From: Diaphorobacter sp. HDW4A
Lineage (GTDB): Bacteria > Pseudomonadota > Gammaproteobacteria > Burkholderiales > Burkholderiaceae_C
Length of the DNA stretch: 64,000 nucleotides
Direction of reading: 5' to 3'
Assembly: GCF_011305995.1 (NCBI RefSeq)
Contig: NZ_CP049910.1
Coordinates: 744,001 to 808,000, forward strand
The translations under genes and the position numbers were made by a program. This document shows positions 8,746-18,391 of the stretch, piece by piece; position 1 is the first letter of the stretch, and each line of letters starts with the position of its first letter. The notes beneath the pieces are model-generated. The model had not been told where the DNA came from. It ran no database searches and saw only the letters and a list, made by a program, of their open reading frames with translations.

Positions 8746-9804
8746 TCAGCCGGAGCCAGAGCTAGAGCCAAAACGCTCGGCAAAGGCCTGCGGGCTTACC
8801 GCGAGATGCTTATGGAAGCTGCGGCGCAGGTTCTCGGGATGCCCAAACCCGCACAGCCGCGCGACGGTAGTCACGGAGGCTTGTTGCTGCCCGAGCAGCG
8901 CGGAGGCAGCTTCGACGCGCACGCGCTCCACATACTTGGCGGGCGTGGTGCCCAGCTCCTTTTGAAACACCCGCGCCAGCGTACGCGGCGGCAGGCAGGC
9001 CTTTTCAGCGAGCCGGCCCACGCTGAGGTCGGCTCCGATCTGCCCCGGAATCCAGTCGAGCAGTTGCGCCAGACGCGGTGCCTGTGTGGTCTCGGGTGCA
9101 AGCAAGGGGCTGAACTGTGCCTGCCCACCGGGCCGTCGCATGAACATCACCAATTGCCGCGCCACGGCCAGCGCACAAGCGCGTCCCAGATCGGCCTCGA
9201 CCAGAGCCAGCGCCAGATCGATGCCGGCCGTCACGCCCGCCGAGGTGAACAGATGGCCATAGACCGGATGCCCGGCCTCGAAGGTGTGCAGCCGGTCGCT
9301 GTCCACTGCGATGTCCGGATTCATCTCGCGCAGCTGATCGACCCGGCACCAGTGCGTAGTCGCCGCCATGCCATTGAGCAGCCCGGCGCGCGCCAGCACC
9401 AGCGCGCCAGAGCAGACCGAACCCAGCCGCATCACGTGCGGCTCGATGTGTCTGATCCACGCACGCAGCGCCTCGTCGTGCTGGATCACATCGACACCAT
9501 CGCCACCGGGAATCAGAACCGTAGAGTTGGCGGGCAGCTCCAGATCGCGCCAATTGCCATCGACCAGCATCCGGAGGCCACTCGAGGTGGTCACCGCACC
9601 TGACGCATCACCGGACACCAGTTGTGGCCGGTACCACGCTCGCAGGCCCTGCTTGATGCGGACATCGTTGGCCGTCGCAAACACCTGCAGCGGCCCGGCG
9701 ATGTCGAGACTCATAGCGTTCTCATAGCCCACGCAGACCACGAGATGGCCTTCGCTGGCGCGGCGTGATCGGGCGGGTGAGGGCGTTGCGGATTTCCGTG
9801 GCAT
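8746..9804 (-). CDS. GlxA-family AraC-type regulator (DJ-1/PfpI domain plus HTH)
   Basis: 352 residues. Residues about 18-195 form a class-I glutamine-amidotransferase-like (DJ-1/PfpI) domain with the nucleophile-elbow Cys in GSVCSGALVLARAGLL, a domain that in this family senses rather than hydrolyses. Residues about 235-340 are an AraC double helix-turn-helix with the signatures LAEKACLPPRTLARVFQKE and VARLCGFGHPENLRRSF. The start MPRKSATP is chosen because upstream codons overlap the lgt control region. It is divergent from lgt and leads into the MFS gene, which it may control. Confidence 0.88.
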   Translation of the reverse strand: MPRKSATPSPARSRRASEGHLVVCVGYENAMSLDIAGPLQVFATANDVRIKQGLRAWYRPQLVSGDASGAVTTSSGLRMLVDGNWRDLELPANSTVLIPGGDGVDVIQHDEALRAWIRHIEPHVMRLGSVCSGALVLARAGLLNGMAATTHWCRVDQLREMNPDIAVDSDRLHTFEAGHPVYGHLFTSAGVTAGIDLALALVEADLGRACALAVARQLVMFMRRPGGQAQFSPLLAPETTQAPRLAQLLDWIPGQIGADLSVGRLAEKACLPPRTLARVFQKELGTTPAKYVERVRVEAASALLGQQQASVTTVARLCGFGHPENLRRSFHKHLAVSPQAFAERFGSSSGSG

Positions 9805-9965
9805 GGGAGAAGTGTGGGGCGGAATGGATGTGGCAACAATGACATTGACCGCATAGATTCTGCCATTTTGGCAAGATGCAGAAATGGCCCGCAGGCCCTT
9901 GTCGGCATCAAGGCTCAAACCCGTGTGTCCCGATACGGACAGACGCATGCGGCACAATGCCGCCC

Positions 9966-10775
9966 ATGCTGATGTACCCGCATATTGATCCCGTGGCCTT
10001 GCAACTCGGCCCACTTGCCATCCACTGGTATGGCATCACCTATCTGGTCGCCTTTGGCCTGTTCATGTTCCTCGGAACCCGGCGCCTGAAGCACGAACCC
10101 TATGCCTCCATGAAAGGAGACCGCGCCTGGACGCGCAAGGACGTGGAGGATATTCTGTTCCTCGGCGTCGTCGGCGTGGTCGTGGGCGGACGGCTGGGCT
10201 ATTGCCTGTTCTACAAACCGGGCTACTACCTGTTGCACCCGCTGGAAATCTTCTTCGTCTGGCAGGGCGGCATGAGCTTTCACGGCGGCATGCTCGGCGT
10301 GATCGCCTCGATGATCTGGTTCTCCCATTCGCGCAAACGTCCTTGGCTCGAAGTGACCGATTTCGTCGCCCCCTGCGTTCCGACCGGTCTTGCCGCAGGC
10401 CGCATCGGCAACTTCATCAACGGCGAACTTTGGGGCCGCTTCTCATCGCCCGACCTGCCGTGGGGCATGGTGTTTCCCCAGAGCGGCTCGATGTTGCCGC
10501 GCCATCCTTCGCAGATTTATCAGGTCTTGATGGAGGGTTTGCTGCTGTTTGTCCTGCTGTGGCTTTATGCGCGCAAGCCTCGGAAGTTGGGGGAGGTGTC
10601 GGCTGCCTTCCTCGTTGGCTACGGCCTGTTCCGGTTCATCGCGGAGTACTTCCGGGAGCCAGATGATTTTCTCGGGATTCTGTCTTTGGGGTTGAGTATG
10701 GGGCAGTGGTTGTGTTTGCCTATGATTTTGGCGGGGGCTGCTATGTGGGGGTGGGCTCATAAGCAGCGTTCTTGA
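9966..10775 (+). CDS. lgt: Phosphatidylglycerol:prolipoprotein diacylglyceryl transferase
   Basis: This inner-membrane enzyme moves diacylglycerol from phosphatidylglycerol to the lipobox Cys of prolipoproteins. 269 residues with about seven helices. Family blocks are intact: HGGMLGVIA with the catalytic-region His, the Lgt signature [14 protein letters not shown] carrying the essential Arg, and a C-terminal [12 protein letters not shown]. The start [21 protein letters not shown] matches family N-termini; several in-frame ATGs lie close upstream. A large palindromic element follows the stop. It would process, among others, the repeat lipoprotein at 56885-59155. Confidence 0.97.
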   Translation: MLMYPHIDPVALQLGPLAIHWYGITYLVAFGLFMFLGTRRLKHEPYASMKGDRAWTRKDVEDILFLGVVGVVVGGRLGYCLFYKPGYYLLHPLEIFFVWQGGMSFHGGMLGVIASMIWFSHSRKRPWLEVTDFVAPCVPTGLAAGRIGNFINGELWGRFSSPDLPWGMVFPQSGSMLPRHPSQIYQVLMEGLLLFVLLWLYARKPRKLGEVSAAFLVGYGLFRFIAEYFREPDDFLGILSLGLSMGQWLCLPMILAGAAMWGWAHKQRS

Positions 10776-10820
10776 TTTTTCATTCTTGTTTTTGGCTTCT
10801 GTTGCGTGGCTGAGGGCGGG

Positions 10821-10901
10821 GGCCGGGAGTTCCGCCCGGCGGCGGAGTCACTTTTTGCGTGCAAGCAAAAAGTGATTGCCCCGCCGGGGGCAGTCCCGGC
10901 C
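10821..10901. repeat. 81-bp imperfect palindrome after lgt (REP-like)
   Basis: The element is symmetric about 10861. The inner stem CACTTTTTGC (10849-10858) pairs with GCAAAAAGTG (10865-10874), and the outer arms GGCCGGGA (10821-10828) and TCCCGGCC (10894-10901) pair, with G/C-rich arms between. It lies between the convergent genes lgt and mhpC, where it may act as a two-way terminator. The form resembles dispersed intergenic palindromes of Comamonadaceae; copy number was not tested. Confidence 0.7.
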
Positions 10902-10968
10902 TCCGTAAGCAACCCCCCCAGCCGCTCCTCGATCAGCCAAAAAATGAACCCAACCCGCGTTGAAAAAA

Positions 10969-11829
10969 TCAACGTGGAAGAAACCCCGTCACCATCGAGT
11001 TGAATACCTCCGCATGTTCCCACTGCGCCCAGTGCCCACACTGGTTGAAGATGTGCATCTCCGCATTCGGAATCCCCCAGATCACGCGTAGTCCCACGTC
11101 GAGCGGCACAAAACGATCATCACGCCCCCAGATCACCAAGGTCTTGGCCTTGATCTCCGAGAGCCGGTGCCCGTAGTCGCTGAACTGCTTGGGAAACACC
11201 TGCAGGCTCTTGACGAAGTTTTCTAGATGATCACGGCGCGCGAGGATGTTGGCCAGGCGCTGCTGATAAAGCTCTTCGGTGAGGCTGCTCGCGTCGTAGA
11301 CGAAGACGTTCATCATGCGCTTCAAATTCTCGACCGTGGGATCGCGGTAGAGCGCGCCGATGAGTTTGATGCCTTCGGTTGGCATGGGAACGAACTGGCT
11401 CGGGCCGCCGGTGCCGCCGCCCATGAGGATGAGCTTGTCGACGTTCTGCGGGTTGGCGAGCGCGAAGCCGACGGCGCTGTGCGCGCCCATGGAGTTGCCG
11501 ATGATGTGGACCTTGGCGATGCCGAGTTGGTCGAGCACGGCTTTCAGGCAGCGGGCGTTCAGGTCGCTGCGCGAGCCGGTGCTGATGATGGTGTCGCTCT
11601 TGCTCCAGCCGGGGCAGTCGAGCAGGATGACGCGATAGCCCGCGTTGACCAGCGGTTCGATGTTGCGATGGAAATTCGCCCAGCCGCTCGCACCGGGGCC
11701 GGAGCCGTGGAGCATGACGACGACTTTTTCTCCGGCGCCGACATCGTTGTAGTGCAGTTGCAGGGGCTTGCCGTCTTCGGTGATGGTGATGAAGCGGCTG
11801 GTGGTGGATTCAGTGAGTTCTTTGGTCAT
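10969..11829 (-). CDS. mhpC: 2-hydroxy-6-oxonona-2,4-dienedioate hydrolase (MhpC)
   Basis: This C-C bond hydrolase splits the ring-cleavage product of 2,3-dihydroxyphenylpropionate into 2-hydroxypenta-2,4-dienoate and succinate. It is a 286-residue alpha/beta hydrolase with the oxyanion motif [13 protein letters not shown], nucleophile elbow GNSMGAHS (Ser), acid in WGRDDRFVP and catalytic His in [11 protein letters not shown]. The sequence tracks E. coli MhpC nearly throughout (for example [21 protein letters not shown]). It is last in the mhp operon, 52 bp after the Bug receptor gene. Confidence 0.95.
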   Translation of the reverse strand: MTKELTESTTSRFITITEDGKPLQLHYNDVGAGEKVVVMLHGSGPGASGWANFHRNIEPLVNAGYRVILLDCPGWSKSDTIISTGSRSDLNARCLKAVLDQLGIAKVHIIGNSMGAHSAVGFALANPQNVDKLILMGGGTGGPSQFVPMPTEGIKLIGALYRDPTVENLKRMMNVFVYDASSLTEELYQQRLANILARRDHLENFVKSLQVFPKQFSDYGHRLSEIKAKTLVIWGRDDRFVPLDVGLRVIWGIPNAEMHIFNQCGHWAQWEHAEVFNSMVTGFLPR

Positions 11830-11881
11830 GAGATCTGTCTTTCGTTGGAGAAGCAACGTGCGATGAAAGGCCGCGACTTCA

Positions 11882-12895
11882 TCAGTCGATGGATGCGCCG
11901 CTGGCCTTGACCAGTGCGGACCAGCGCATCTGCTCGTTGCGCATGTACTTGCCGAAGTCCTCGGGCGAGGAGGCGAAGCTCTGCATGCCCTGTTCGTTGA
12001 AGCGCTTGAGCACTTCAGGGTCTTTCAGTGCGGCTGCGAAGGCCTGGTTGAGTCGATCCACGATGGGGGCGGGCGTGCCGGTTTTGACGACGGCCCCGAA
12101 CCACACGCCGGCGTTGACACCGTTCACGCCGAGTTCGGCCATGGTGGGGACGTTGGGCATCTGCGGCGAGCGCTTGTCTGCGGCAATGGCGATGGGTTTG
12201 AGGCGCTTGCCCACGATCAGCGGGGCGGTGGTGATGACTGGGTCGAACATGAAATCGACCTGGCCGCCCATCACGTCCTGCAGCGCGGGGGCCGAGCCCT
12301 TGTAGGCGACGTGGCTGAAGTTGCCGCCGACCTTGGTGCGGAACATTTCGCCGAGCAGGTGGCCGATGGAGCCCACGCCCTGCGATGCGAATGTGAGGCC
12401 GTTGGTGCGTGTCTTGGCCTGCTGGATCACGTCGTTCAGGCTGTTCATCGGGCTGTTGGCCGGAACGACGAGCACCAGTGGCGACGAGGCGAGCGGGGTG
12501 ACCGGCGTGAAGTCCTTGTTCGGGTCGTACGAGAAGTTGCGGTACAGCGTCGGGTTGATCGCGAACATCTCGGTGGCGCCGACGAAGATCGTATGGCCGT
12601 CAGCAGGCTGCTGGCGCACGGCACCAGCTGCGATCTGGCCGCCGCCGCCGGGGCGGTTGTCGACGATGACAGGCTTGCCGAGCTGGTCGCTGACCTTGGT
12701 GGCAAGCGTGCGCGTCACGTTGTCGGTGATGCCGCCTGCGGGAAACGGCACGACGATGGTGATCGCTTTGGATGGGAAGCTGCCCGTGGCGACTGCAGGC
12801 TGTGCCTGTGCTTGCATGGGCAGCAGTGCGGCGCTGGCGGCGAGGGCCAGGGCCGAGGTGGTGGAGCGGACGAAAAAGGAGCGGCGATTGCGCAT
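11882..12895 (-). CDS. Bug-family (TctC-like) periplasmic solute-binding receptor in the mhp operon
   Basis: 337 residues with a signal peptide (about 1-32, ending MQAQAQ). The mature protein shows the Bug signatures [18 protein letters not shown] (loop that grips the ligand carboxylate) and [14 protein letters not shown]. Bug receptors feed tripartite tricarboxylate transporters, but no tctA/tctB membrane genes lie in the window, so it must borrow a permease or act as a sensor. Its place between mhpD and mhpC suggests the ligand is a phenylpropionate-type acid; this is inference from context. Confidence 0.9.
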   Translation of the reverse strand: MRNRRSFFVRSTTSALALAASAALLPMQAQAQPAVATGSFPSKAITIVVPFPAGGITDNVTRTLATKVSDQLGKPVIVDNRPGGGGQIAAGAVRQQPADGHTIFVGATEMFAINPTLYRNFSYDPNKDFTPVTPLASSPLVLVVPANSPMNSLNDVIQQAKTRTNGLTFASQGVGSIGHLLGEMFRTKVGGNFSHVAYKGSAPALQDVMGGQVDFMFDPVITTAPLIVGKRLKPIAIAADKRSPQMPNVPTMAELGVNGVNAGVWFGAVVKTGTPAPIVDRLNQAFAAALKDPEVLKRFNEQGMQSFASSPEDFGKYMRNEQMRWSALVKASGASID

Positions 12896-12963
12896 GATGA
12901 ATGTCTCCGTGGTCTTCTGGAATGGACGTTTGAACGTCCTGTTGAGAACGAGAAAGTGCTTGC

Positions 12964-13761
12964 TTACTGACCGAATTGCGCGCGCACGCTGCCCACGCCG
13001 GTGATGCGTGCTTCGAAGCGGTCACCCGCCTGCACCGGCACCATCGGGCCGAGCGCGCCGGTCAGCACCAGATCGCCTGCGCGCAGCGGCGTGCCGAGGC
13101 TCGCGAGCTTGCGGGCCAGCCAGACGCTGGCGTTGAGCGGATGGCCGAGGCAGGCTGCGCCGTTGCCGTTGGAGACGATGTCTGTGTCGGTGTTGGCGCC
13201 GCGCGTCATCGTCATTTCGCAGAGCTTGAGATCAAGCGCGTTGAGCTTGGTGGGTACGCCGCCGAGCACGACGAGGCCGCTCGATGCGTTGTCGGCGACG
13301 GTGTCGATAAAGCGGATGTTCCAGTTGGCGATGCGGCTGCCCACGATCTCGATGGCGGGGAGCACGTAAGCCGTGGCGTTGATCACGTCGACCAACGTGG
13401 CGTCAACCAGATCGAGGTCGCGCTCGAGCACCAGCGCGACCTCGGCCTCGACCTTGGGCTGCAGCGTGCGCGCGAGCGGGATGGGCTCGTCGTCGCCATA
13501 GATCATGTCGGCAAACAGCGTGCCGAAATCGGGTTGGTCAACGCCGAGCTGCTTTTGCACGGCGAGCGAGGTCAGGCCGATCTTGCGGCCGACGATGCGG
13601 CGGCCCTGCGATTGCGCGTGTCGCACGTTGGCGAGCTGCACGGCGTAGGCCGTCTCGTTGTCCGTGATTTCGTCGCGCATTGGCGCGATGGGCGCTGCGT
13701 TGGCTTCTGCCTCGCGAAGGCGTTCGGCCCAGCGTTCTATGTCTTGGGTTGGAGCGTTCAT
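12964..13761 (-). CDS. mhpD: 2-keto-4-pentenoate hydratase (MhpD)
   Basis: It adds water to 2-hydroxypenta-2,4-dienoate to give 4-hydroxy-2-oxovalerate, the step after MhpC. 265 residues of the fumarylacetoacetase-like fold. Metal-binding and family motifs are visible: [23 protein letters not shown] (Glu pair), the [11 protein letters not shown] block and [11 protein letters not shown]. It lies 71 bp after mhpB and 68 bp before the Bug gene on the same strand. The next pathway genes, mhpE and mhpF, are not here. Confidence 0.94.
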   Translation of the reverse strand: MNAPTQDIERWAERLREAEANAAPIAPMRDEITDNETAYAVQLANVRHAQSQGRRIVGRKIGLTSLAVQKQLGVDQPDFGTLFADMIYGDDEPIPLARTLQPKVEAEVALVLERDLDLVDATLVDVINATAYVLPAIEIVGSRIANWNIRFIDTVADNASSGLVVLGGVPTKLNALDLKLCEMTMTRGANTDTDIVSNGNGAACLGHPLNASVWLARKLASLGTPLRAGDLVLTGALGPMVPVQAGDRFEARITGVGSVRAQFGQ

Positions 13762-13832
13762 GGAGTGTTGAAGGGGTTGGTTGAACGGTGGGGTTGAACT
13801 CAGCTGTTTCTCAGCTGTTTTTCGTCAAATTT

Positions 13833-14807
13833 TTAGTTTTTGGTGTGCATGAACATCACCCCGTAGCCTGCGATCAGTGCGGGCATGCAGCGGTATGTCT
13901 GAAGCGGGCAGGGCAACTCGGTATCCAGCGGCAAGGCGCTGCGGGCCACTAGCCAGGTCTTGGATTCGTGCGCGGAATTGCCGGCCTGCTGCGAGATCGA
14001 TTCCTCGCTCATCGCGCAGAGCGCATCGAGCTCGCCGCTCGCCATGGCCTGCATCCAGTTTCGATCCCACTCGGGGTTGAGCGGCTTCATCCAGTCGTCA
14101 CCATTGGCGAGCGCCATGCCTGCGGCTTTCACGCGCTCGGTCTTGGCGTCGCGCTCTTGCTGCGTAGGCATGCGCTTGTTGGTGATGCGCTCGCGGATGG
14201 CGGGGTCGGGGTGCTCCATGGTGGGTACTGGTGGTTCGTGCGACAGGCCGCCCGAGCCGATCAGCAGGGTGCGCTCGGGCAGGGTGTCGAGAAATTGGCC
14301 GATGCTCTGGCCCAGCGTGCGGCAGCGCGAGAGGCGCGCGATGCTGGGTTGGGAGACCGAGTTCACGAAGATCGGGATCACCGGCGGCGTCTTCATCTCG
14401 TCGTCCCACAGGAACTGCAGTGCCTGAGAGAAGCCGTGATCGACCAGCATGCGGCGCGACACCGCCATGTCGAAGTTGTCGTCCATCAGGTGTTTAGCGA
14501 GGGCGAGTGCCTTGTCCTGTGCGACGTTGAGCGGGCCTGCAGGCGACAGGTAGTCGCCCACGGCGGTGGCCTCGGAGCCGATGCAGAAGGGAGGCATCAG
14601 CTCGTTGAAGAAGCCGTTGTAGTGGTCTGGGCCGATCAGCACAATCAACTCGGGTTCGAACTCGTGCACGAACGTGCGCGCGGCACTCACGGCGACGTCG
14701 ATGGCCATCTGGTCCTCATCGTCGATGGGGTTGAGTCCCAGCAGCGGCGAATGCGACATGCCCAGAAACGCGCGGCTTGCGCGGCGTGCGGAGGAAGCGT
14801 AGGTCAT
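13833..14807 (-). CDS. mhpB: 2,3-dihydroxyphenylpropionate 1,2-dioxygenase (MhpB)
   Basis: This class III extradiol dioxygenase cleaves the catechol ring meta to give the MhpC substrate. 324 residues. It matches the remembered E. coli MhpB at [31 protein letters not shown] and [13 protein letters not shown]; the His residues in the last two blocks are the active-site acid/base pair. Its ATG overlaps the mhpA stop as ATGA (14804-14807), so translation is coupled to the hydroxylase. Confidence 0.95.
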   Translation of the reverse strand: MTYASSARRASRAFLGMSHSPLLGLNPIDDEDQMAIDVAVSAARTFVHEFEPELIVLIGPDHYNGFFNELMPPFCIGSEATAVGDYLSPAGPLNVAQDKALALAKHLMDDNFDMAVSRRMLVDHGFSQALQFLWDDEMKTPPVIPIFVNSVSQPSIARLSRCRTLGQSIGQFLDTLPERTLLIGSGGLSHEPPVPTMEHPDPAIRERITNKRMPTQQERDAKTERVKAAGMALANGDDWMKPLNPEWDRNWMQAMASGELDALCAMSEESISQQAGNSAHESKTWLVARSALPLDTELPCPLQTYRCMPALIAGYGVMFMHTKN

Positions 14808-16579
14808 GCCAGTACCTCCATGCGAGCGTGCAGAGCCTGCGCGAGTTGTTGTGTCACGTCGGACACTTCCTGGGGCGAGGCGAGTGCGGCCACGAAGCGA
14901 TCGGGGCGTATGAACACGATCGATTTGGTCTGCGTGCTGAACCAGTCCTTGATGCGACCCTGCGCATCGCCGAGGGTGATTACGCCATCGTTGGTTGCTG
15001 ATGCGTGCTGGAGTTGAACGGTCGGCATGACGCGGATGAAGCGTGCGCCGAGGCGTTGCCAGAACTCGCGTGCCGACGCGTCCATGCCGTAGCTTGGATC
15101 CGTGCCCCACGCGATGATGGCAAAGCGCAGACCGATCACGTCGTCGAGACGCACGGTTTCGCCGGACGTGGTGGTCATGCGCGGCTGGATGAACATGCGG
15201 CCGATGGGGCTGGGTTCGGGCACCTGCAGGCCGTGCACGAGGCGACCGACCAGCGATTCCTTCTTCTCTGCCATCAGGCCGAGCAAGCGGCTCATCGGCG
15301 TATTGCCGGAGCCGTCCAGCAAGCCGCCGAATGGCATCTTTGCGCCACGGTTGCTGGTGGCAGTCTGGTGCAGCACCACACCCTGTTCGTAGCGTGGCAT
15401 GGGCTTGAAACGCATCTCGGCGAAATACTGCTTGACGGGCGGAAGCACGTTGAGCGCCAGCATGGCGGTGTCGCGCACCTTGGCGACGGTGTGGCTTTCG
15501 GGCGCGAAGATATCGCCCGCCACTTCAGAGAGATGGATCATGCTGCGCGCATGGGCGCGGCGTTCCTGCTCGTAGGTGTCGAGCAGTGCGGCATCGGCTT
15601 GGCCTTTGACGACCATGGCGAGTTTCCATGCCAGATTGCCCGCGTCGCGCATGCCGCTGTTGTAGCCCTGACCTTGCCACACCGGCATGATGTGTGCGGC
15701 GTCGCCAGCCAGCAGCACGCGGCCCGAACGAAAGCGTGCGGCCAGGCGCGCGTTGTGGGTGTAGACGCGCTTTCGGATGTAGTCGACCTTGTCCGGATCG
15801 GCGACGACCTTGCGCATGAGTGCTGCCAGGTTTTCCGGCTTGGACAGTTCTTCCTCTGTCTCGCCCGGCATCACCATGAACTCGAAACGGCGGATGCCGT
15901 GCGGCAGAGCGGCCGAGACGTAGGGGCGCTCGGGATCGCAGTGCATGTCGATGTGCGGAGTGCCGAGCGGATCGTTGCGCACGTCCACCACGATCCACTG
16001 ATTGGGCTTGGTGCGGCCCTCGTAGGGGATGTTGAGCGTGCGACGAACCAAACTGTTGCCGCCGTCGCAGGCGACCAGGTAGCGTGCGGATGCGGTGCGC
16101 TGTTGGCCGGTCTCGTTCTGCACGACGACCTCCACGCCAGCATCGGTCTGCGAGAACCGTTGCAACTCATGCCCGAACAGCACCTCCACATGCGCGAAGC
16201 GCTTGAGGCCCTGAAAGAGAATTTCGTCCACTTGCGGCTGGATGAACGCATTGCGGCGGGACCAGCCGAATTCGTCGGTGCGTGGTTCGATCGACGCGAA
16301 GCACTGACCGCTGGCTGTGTAGAAGCGCATCCAGTGATCGGGTGTGATGTGGGCCTGCACCTGATCGGCCAGACCGGCTGCTTGCAATGTGCGCAATGCC
16401 TCGTCGTCGATGCCGATGGCGCGCGGATAGTCGATCACCTGATCGAGCTTTTCGACCACCAGCACGCTGACGCCGGCGATGCCGAGGGTGTTGGCGATGG
16501 TCAAACCCACCGGACCCGCGCCGACGATGATCACGTCGTGAGAGTCGGATGCATGCTGTCTCGTTGGGGTGGCTGTCAT
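14804..16579 (-). CDS. mhpA: 3-(3-hydroxyphenyl)propionate hydroxylase (MhpA)
   Basis: This FAD- and NADH-dependent aromatic hydroxylase makes 2,3-dihydroxyphenylpropionate, the first step of the pathway. It has 591 residues, longer than the roughly 554 of E. coli. Visible parts are the FAD dinucleotide fold [18 protein letters not shown] near residue 15, the DG motif [12 protein letters not shown], the second FAD motif [19 protein letters not shown] and a thioredoxin-like C-terminal domain. It is the first gene of the operon and is transcribed from the MhpR-controlled divergent region. Confidence 0.95.
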   Translation of the reverse strand: MTATPTRQHASDSHDVIIVGAGPVGLTIANTLGIAGVSVLVVEKLDQVIDYPRAIGIDDEALRTLQAAGLADQVQAHITPDHWMRFYTASGQCFASIEPRTDEFGWSRRNAFIQPQVDEILFQGLKRFAHVEVLFGHELQRFSQTDAGVEVVVQNETGQQRTASARYLVACDGGNSLVRRTLNIPYEGRTKPNQWIVVDVRNDPLGTPHIDMHCDPERPYVSAALPHGIRRFEFMVMPGETEEELSKPENLAALMRKVVADPDKVDYIRKRVYTHNARLAARFRSGRVLLAGDAAHIMPVWQGQGYNSGMRDAGNLAWKLAMVVKGQADAALLDTYEQERRAHARSMIHLSEVAGDIFAPESHTVAKVRDTAMLALNVLPPVKQYFAEMRFKPMPRYEQGVVLHQTATSNRGAKMPFGGLLDGSGNTPMSRLLGLMAEKKESLVGRLVHGLQVPEPSPIGRMFIQPRMTTTSGETVRLDDVIGLRFAIIAWGTDPSYGMDASAREFWQRLGARFIRVMPTVQLQHASATNDGVITLGDAQGRIKDWFSTQTKSIVFIRPDRFVAALASPQEVSDVTQQLAQALHARMEVLA

Positions 16580-16659
16580 GAGGCGTCTCCGTGAGAAATA
16601 TCAGTGAAAGGCGATAAGCTTTGATAATTCTCAAGGCGTGCCGGTACACTGAGAACTGC

Positions 16660-16675
16660 GTGCACTAGGTGCACA
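16660..16675. promoter_or_regulatory. MhpR operator in the mhpA/mhpR intergenic region
   Basis: GTGCACTAGGTGCACA repeats the self-complementary hexamer GTGCAC with a 3-bp spacer. It differs at two adjacent positions from the E. coli MhpR box as I recall it (GGTGCACCTGGTGCACA), not counting the flanking 5' base. It lies 81 bp upstream of mhpA and 36 bp upstream of mhpR. A second dyad, TTCTCA/TGAGAA (16628-16633 with 16650-16655), lies beside it. Confidence 0.8.
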
Positions 16676-16710
16676 TAAACCTTCGAGCTAACCCTTAAGA
16701 CGAGTCTTGC

Positions 16711-17550
16711 ATGTCTACACGACGCGGGATTTCAGCCTCCTTTGCGGACGCTGACTACAAGGAGGTGCGCAGCCTCTCGCGCGGGCTTCAGGTGCTGCAG
16801 GCGCTGAACCGTGCACCCGGTGGAATCGCATCGACCACTGAATTGGCGCAAACCTGCGGCGTGCACCGGACCACGGTCAAGCGCTTGCTGGAGACCTTGC
16901 GCGCCGATGGGTTCGTGCGGCGCGGCGAGAAGGAGGGACAGTACTACCTGACCTTTGCCGTGCGCAGTCTGAGCGAGGGCTTTGTGCATGACGACTGGGT
17001 CGAGCAGGTTGCGCTGCCGTTGATGCGGGCGGCCTTGCCGGACCTGATGTGGCCCTGCGATCTGGGCGCGCTCGAGGGAGGCTTTATGGTGGTGCGCGAA
17101 AGCACGCACCGCTTCAGTCTGTTGTCGCAGCACCGCGGAATGATTGGAGAGAAGCTACCGCTGTTCTTCACCGCCATGGGCCGAGCCTATCTGGCGGCCT
17201 GTTCGGAGGCGGAACTGGAAGGGTTGCTCGCGCTGCTCATGCAGCGCGACGATCCAGTGGGTGCGATGGCGCGCGACCGCGCCGCGGTCGACATGCTGAT
17301 CTCCGAAACGCGTGCGCGAGGCTATGCGGTGAACGATGGCGACTGGGAGAGGGAGGCCGCCGTCGGGGCCATCGCTGTGCCCATTCTGTGTGCGCATCGA
17401 TTGGTGGGCGGCATCAACCTGATCTTCCCGCGTGCGGCCGTGTCGTCCAGCGAGCTCGAAAGCCGCTATTTGCCGCGTCTCAAGCGTCTGGCGGCGCGCA
17501 TTGGAAAAGACATGCAACCGTGGTTGCAAGGCAGTGACGAGTCTGCGTGA
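16711..17550 (+). CDS. mhpR: IclR-family activator of the mhp operon (MhpR)
   Basis: 279 residues. The N-terminal winged helix-turn-helix (about 20-80: SLSRGLQVLQALNR, TTELAQTCGVHRTTVKRLLETL) is followed by an IclR effector domain (about 95-270). It is divergent from mhpA across 131 bp containing a GTGCAC-dyad operator, as in E. coli, where MhpR activates with 3-hydroxyphenylpropionate. The start MSTRRG is the first ATG after the operator; no strong ribosome site is seen. Confidence 0.9.
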   Translation: MSTRRGISASFADADYKEVRSLSRGLQVLQALNRAPGGIASTTELAQTCGVHRTTVKRLLETLRADGFVRRGEKEGQYYLTFAVRSLSEGFVHDDWVEQVALPLMRAALPDLMWPCDLGALEGGFMVVRESTHRFSLLSQHRGMIGEKLPLFFTAMGRAYLAACSEAELEGLLALLMQRDDPVGAMARDRAAVDMLISETRARGYAVNDGDWEREAAVGAIAVPILCAHRLVGGINLIFPRAAVSSSELESRYLPRLKRLAARIGKDMQPWLQGSDESA

Positions 17551-17722
17551 ATACCCGAGTGGCATTGATCGTCGCATTTGTTCATAATTATGGAAAATTA
17601 CACATGCGAATGCATTTTGTCATCCGTTGACGACCGATGTCGGCAGGATGGTGGGCTCTCGCGTTGTATATGAATGTGCCGATTGATGTTCTGGTCACGG
17701 GTCCGGACTGTTTGAGGTAGCC

Positions 17723-18391
17723 ATGCGCACGCTTATCAACTCCATGCACGATCAGGTCGCAGAACGATTGCGAGCGCTGATCTTCGACGGAACGCTCGCC
17801 CCCGGCAGCTTTCTGGACGAGGTGCGGCTGTGTGAGCGGCTGGAGATTTCACGCACACCGCTGCGCGAAGCCCTCAAGGTGCTGGTGGCCGAGGGGCTGG
17901 CCCGGCACGAGCCGCGTCGTGGTTGCTTTGTGGCGCTGATCACTGAGCGCGATGTGGACGAGATCTTTCCGGTGATCGGTTTGCTCGAAGGGCGTGCCGC
18001 CTACGAGGCAACGCAGAACGCGACCGAGGCCGACATCAATGCGCTTGAGCTGCTGCATGAGCGCCTTCAGCGCCACGCCGACGCGGGCAGCATCAACGAA
18101 TATTACGCGGCCAATCTGGCCATCCACGAAGCCTTCATCACGCTGGCCGACAACCGCTGGCTCGCGCAGAGCATTGGCGATCTGCGCAAGATCCTGCGCC
18201 TCGCGCGGTTGCAGCAGTTGCATGCGCCGGGTCGGCTCGACAACAGTCTTTCTGAGCATCTGGCCGTGTTCGCTGCGCTCAAGAGCCGCAACCCCGACGC
18301 AGCCGAGCAGGCCATGCGCAACCACCTTTTTGCCCAACGAGAGGCGCTGCGCGAGCTGGCACGTCTCCATTCTTCCCGGATCGCCCTATGA
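17723..18391 (+). CDS. GntR-family (FCD) regulator upstream of malonyl-CoA decarboxylase
   Basis: 222 residues: a winged helix-turn-helix (about 5-72, with SRTPLREALKVLVAEGLA typical of GntR/FadR) and an all-helical FCD ligand domain (about 80-210) with metal-binding His in HEAFITLADN and SLSEHLAVF. Its stop overlaps the next ATG as ATGA (18388-18391), so it is coupled to the malonyl-CoA decarboxylase gene and is probably a MatR-like sensor of malonate or malonyl-CoA. Confidence 0.88.
   Translation: MRTLINSMHDQVAERLRALIFDGTLAPGSFLDEVRLCERLEISRTPLREALKVLVAEGLARHEPRRGCFVALITERDVDEIFPVIGLLEGRAAYEATQNATEADINALELLHERLQRHADAGSINEYYAANLAIHEAFITLADNRWLAQSIGDLRKILRLARLQQLHAPGRLDNSLSEHLAVFAALKSRNPDAAEQAMRNHLFAQREALRELARLHSSRIAL

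Noticed and set aside
15005..16594. 529-codon plus-strand open frame opposite mhpA
   Set aside because: mhpA on the minus strand has both FAD motifs; the antisense frame has none.
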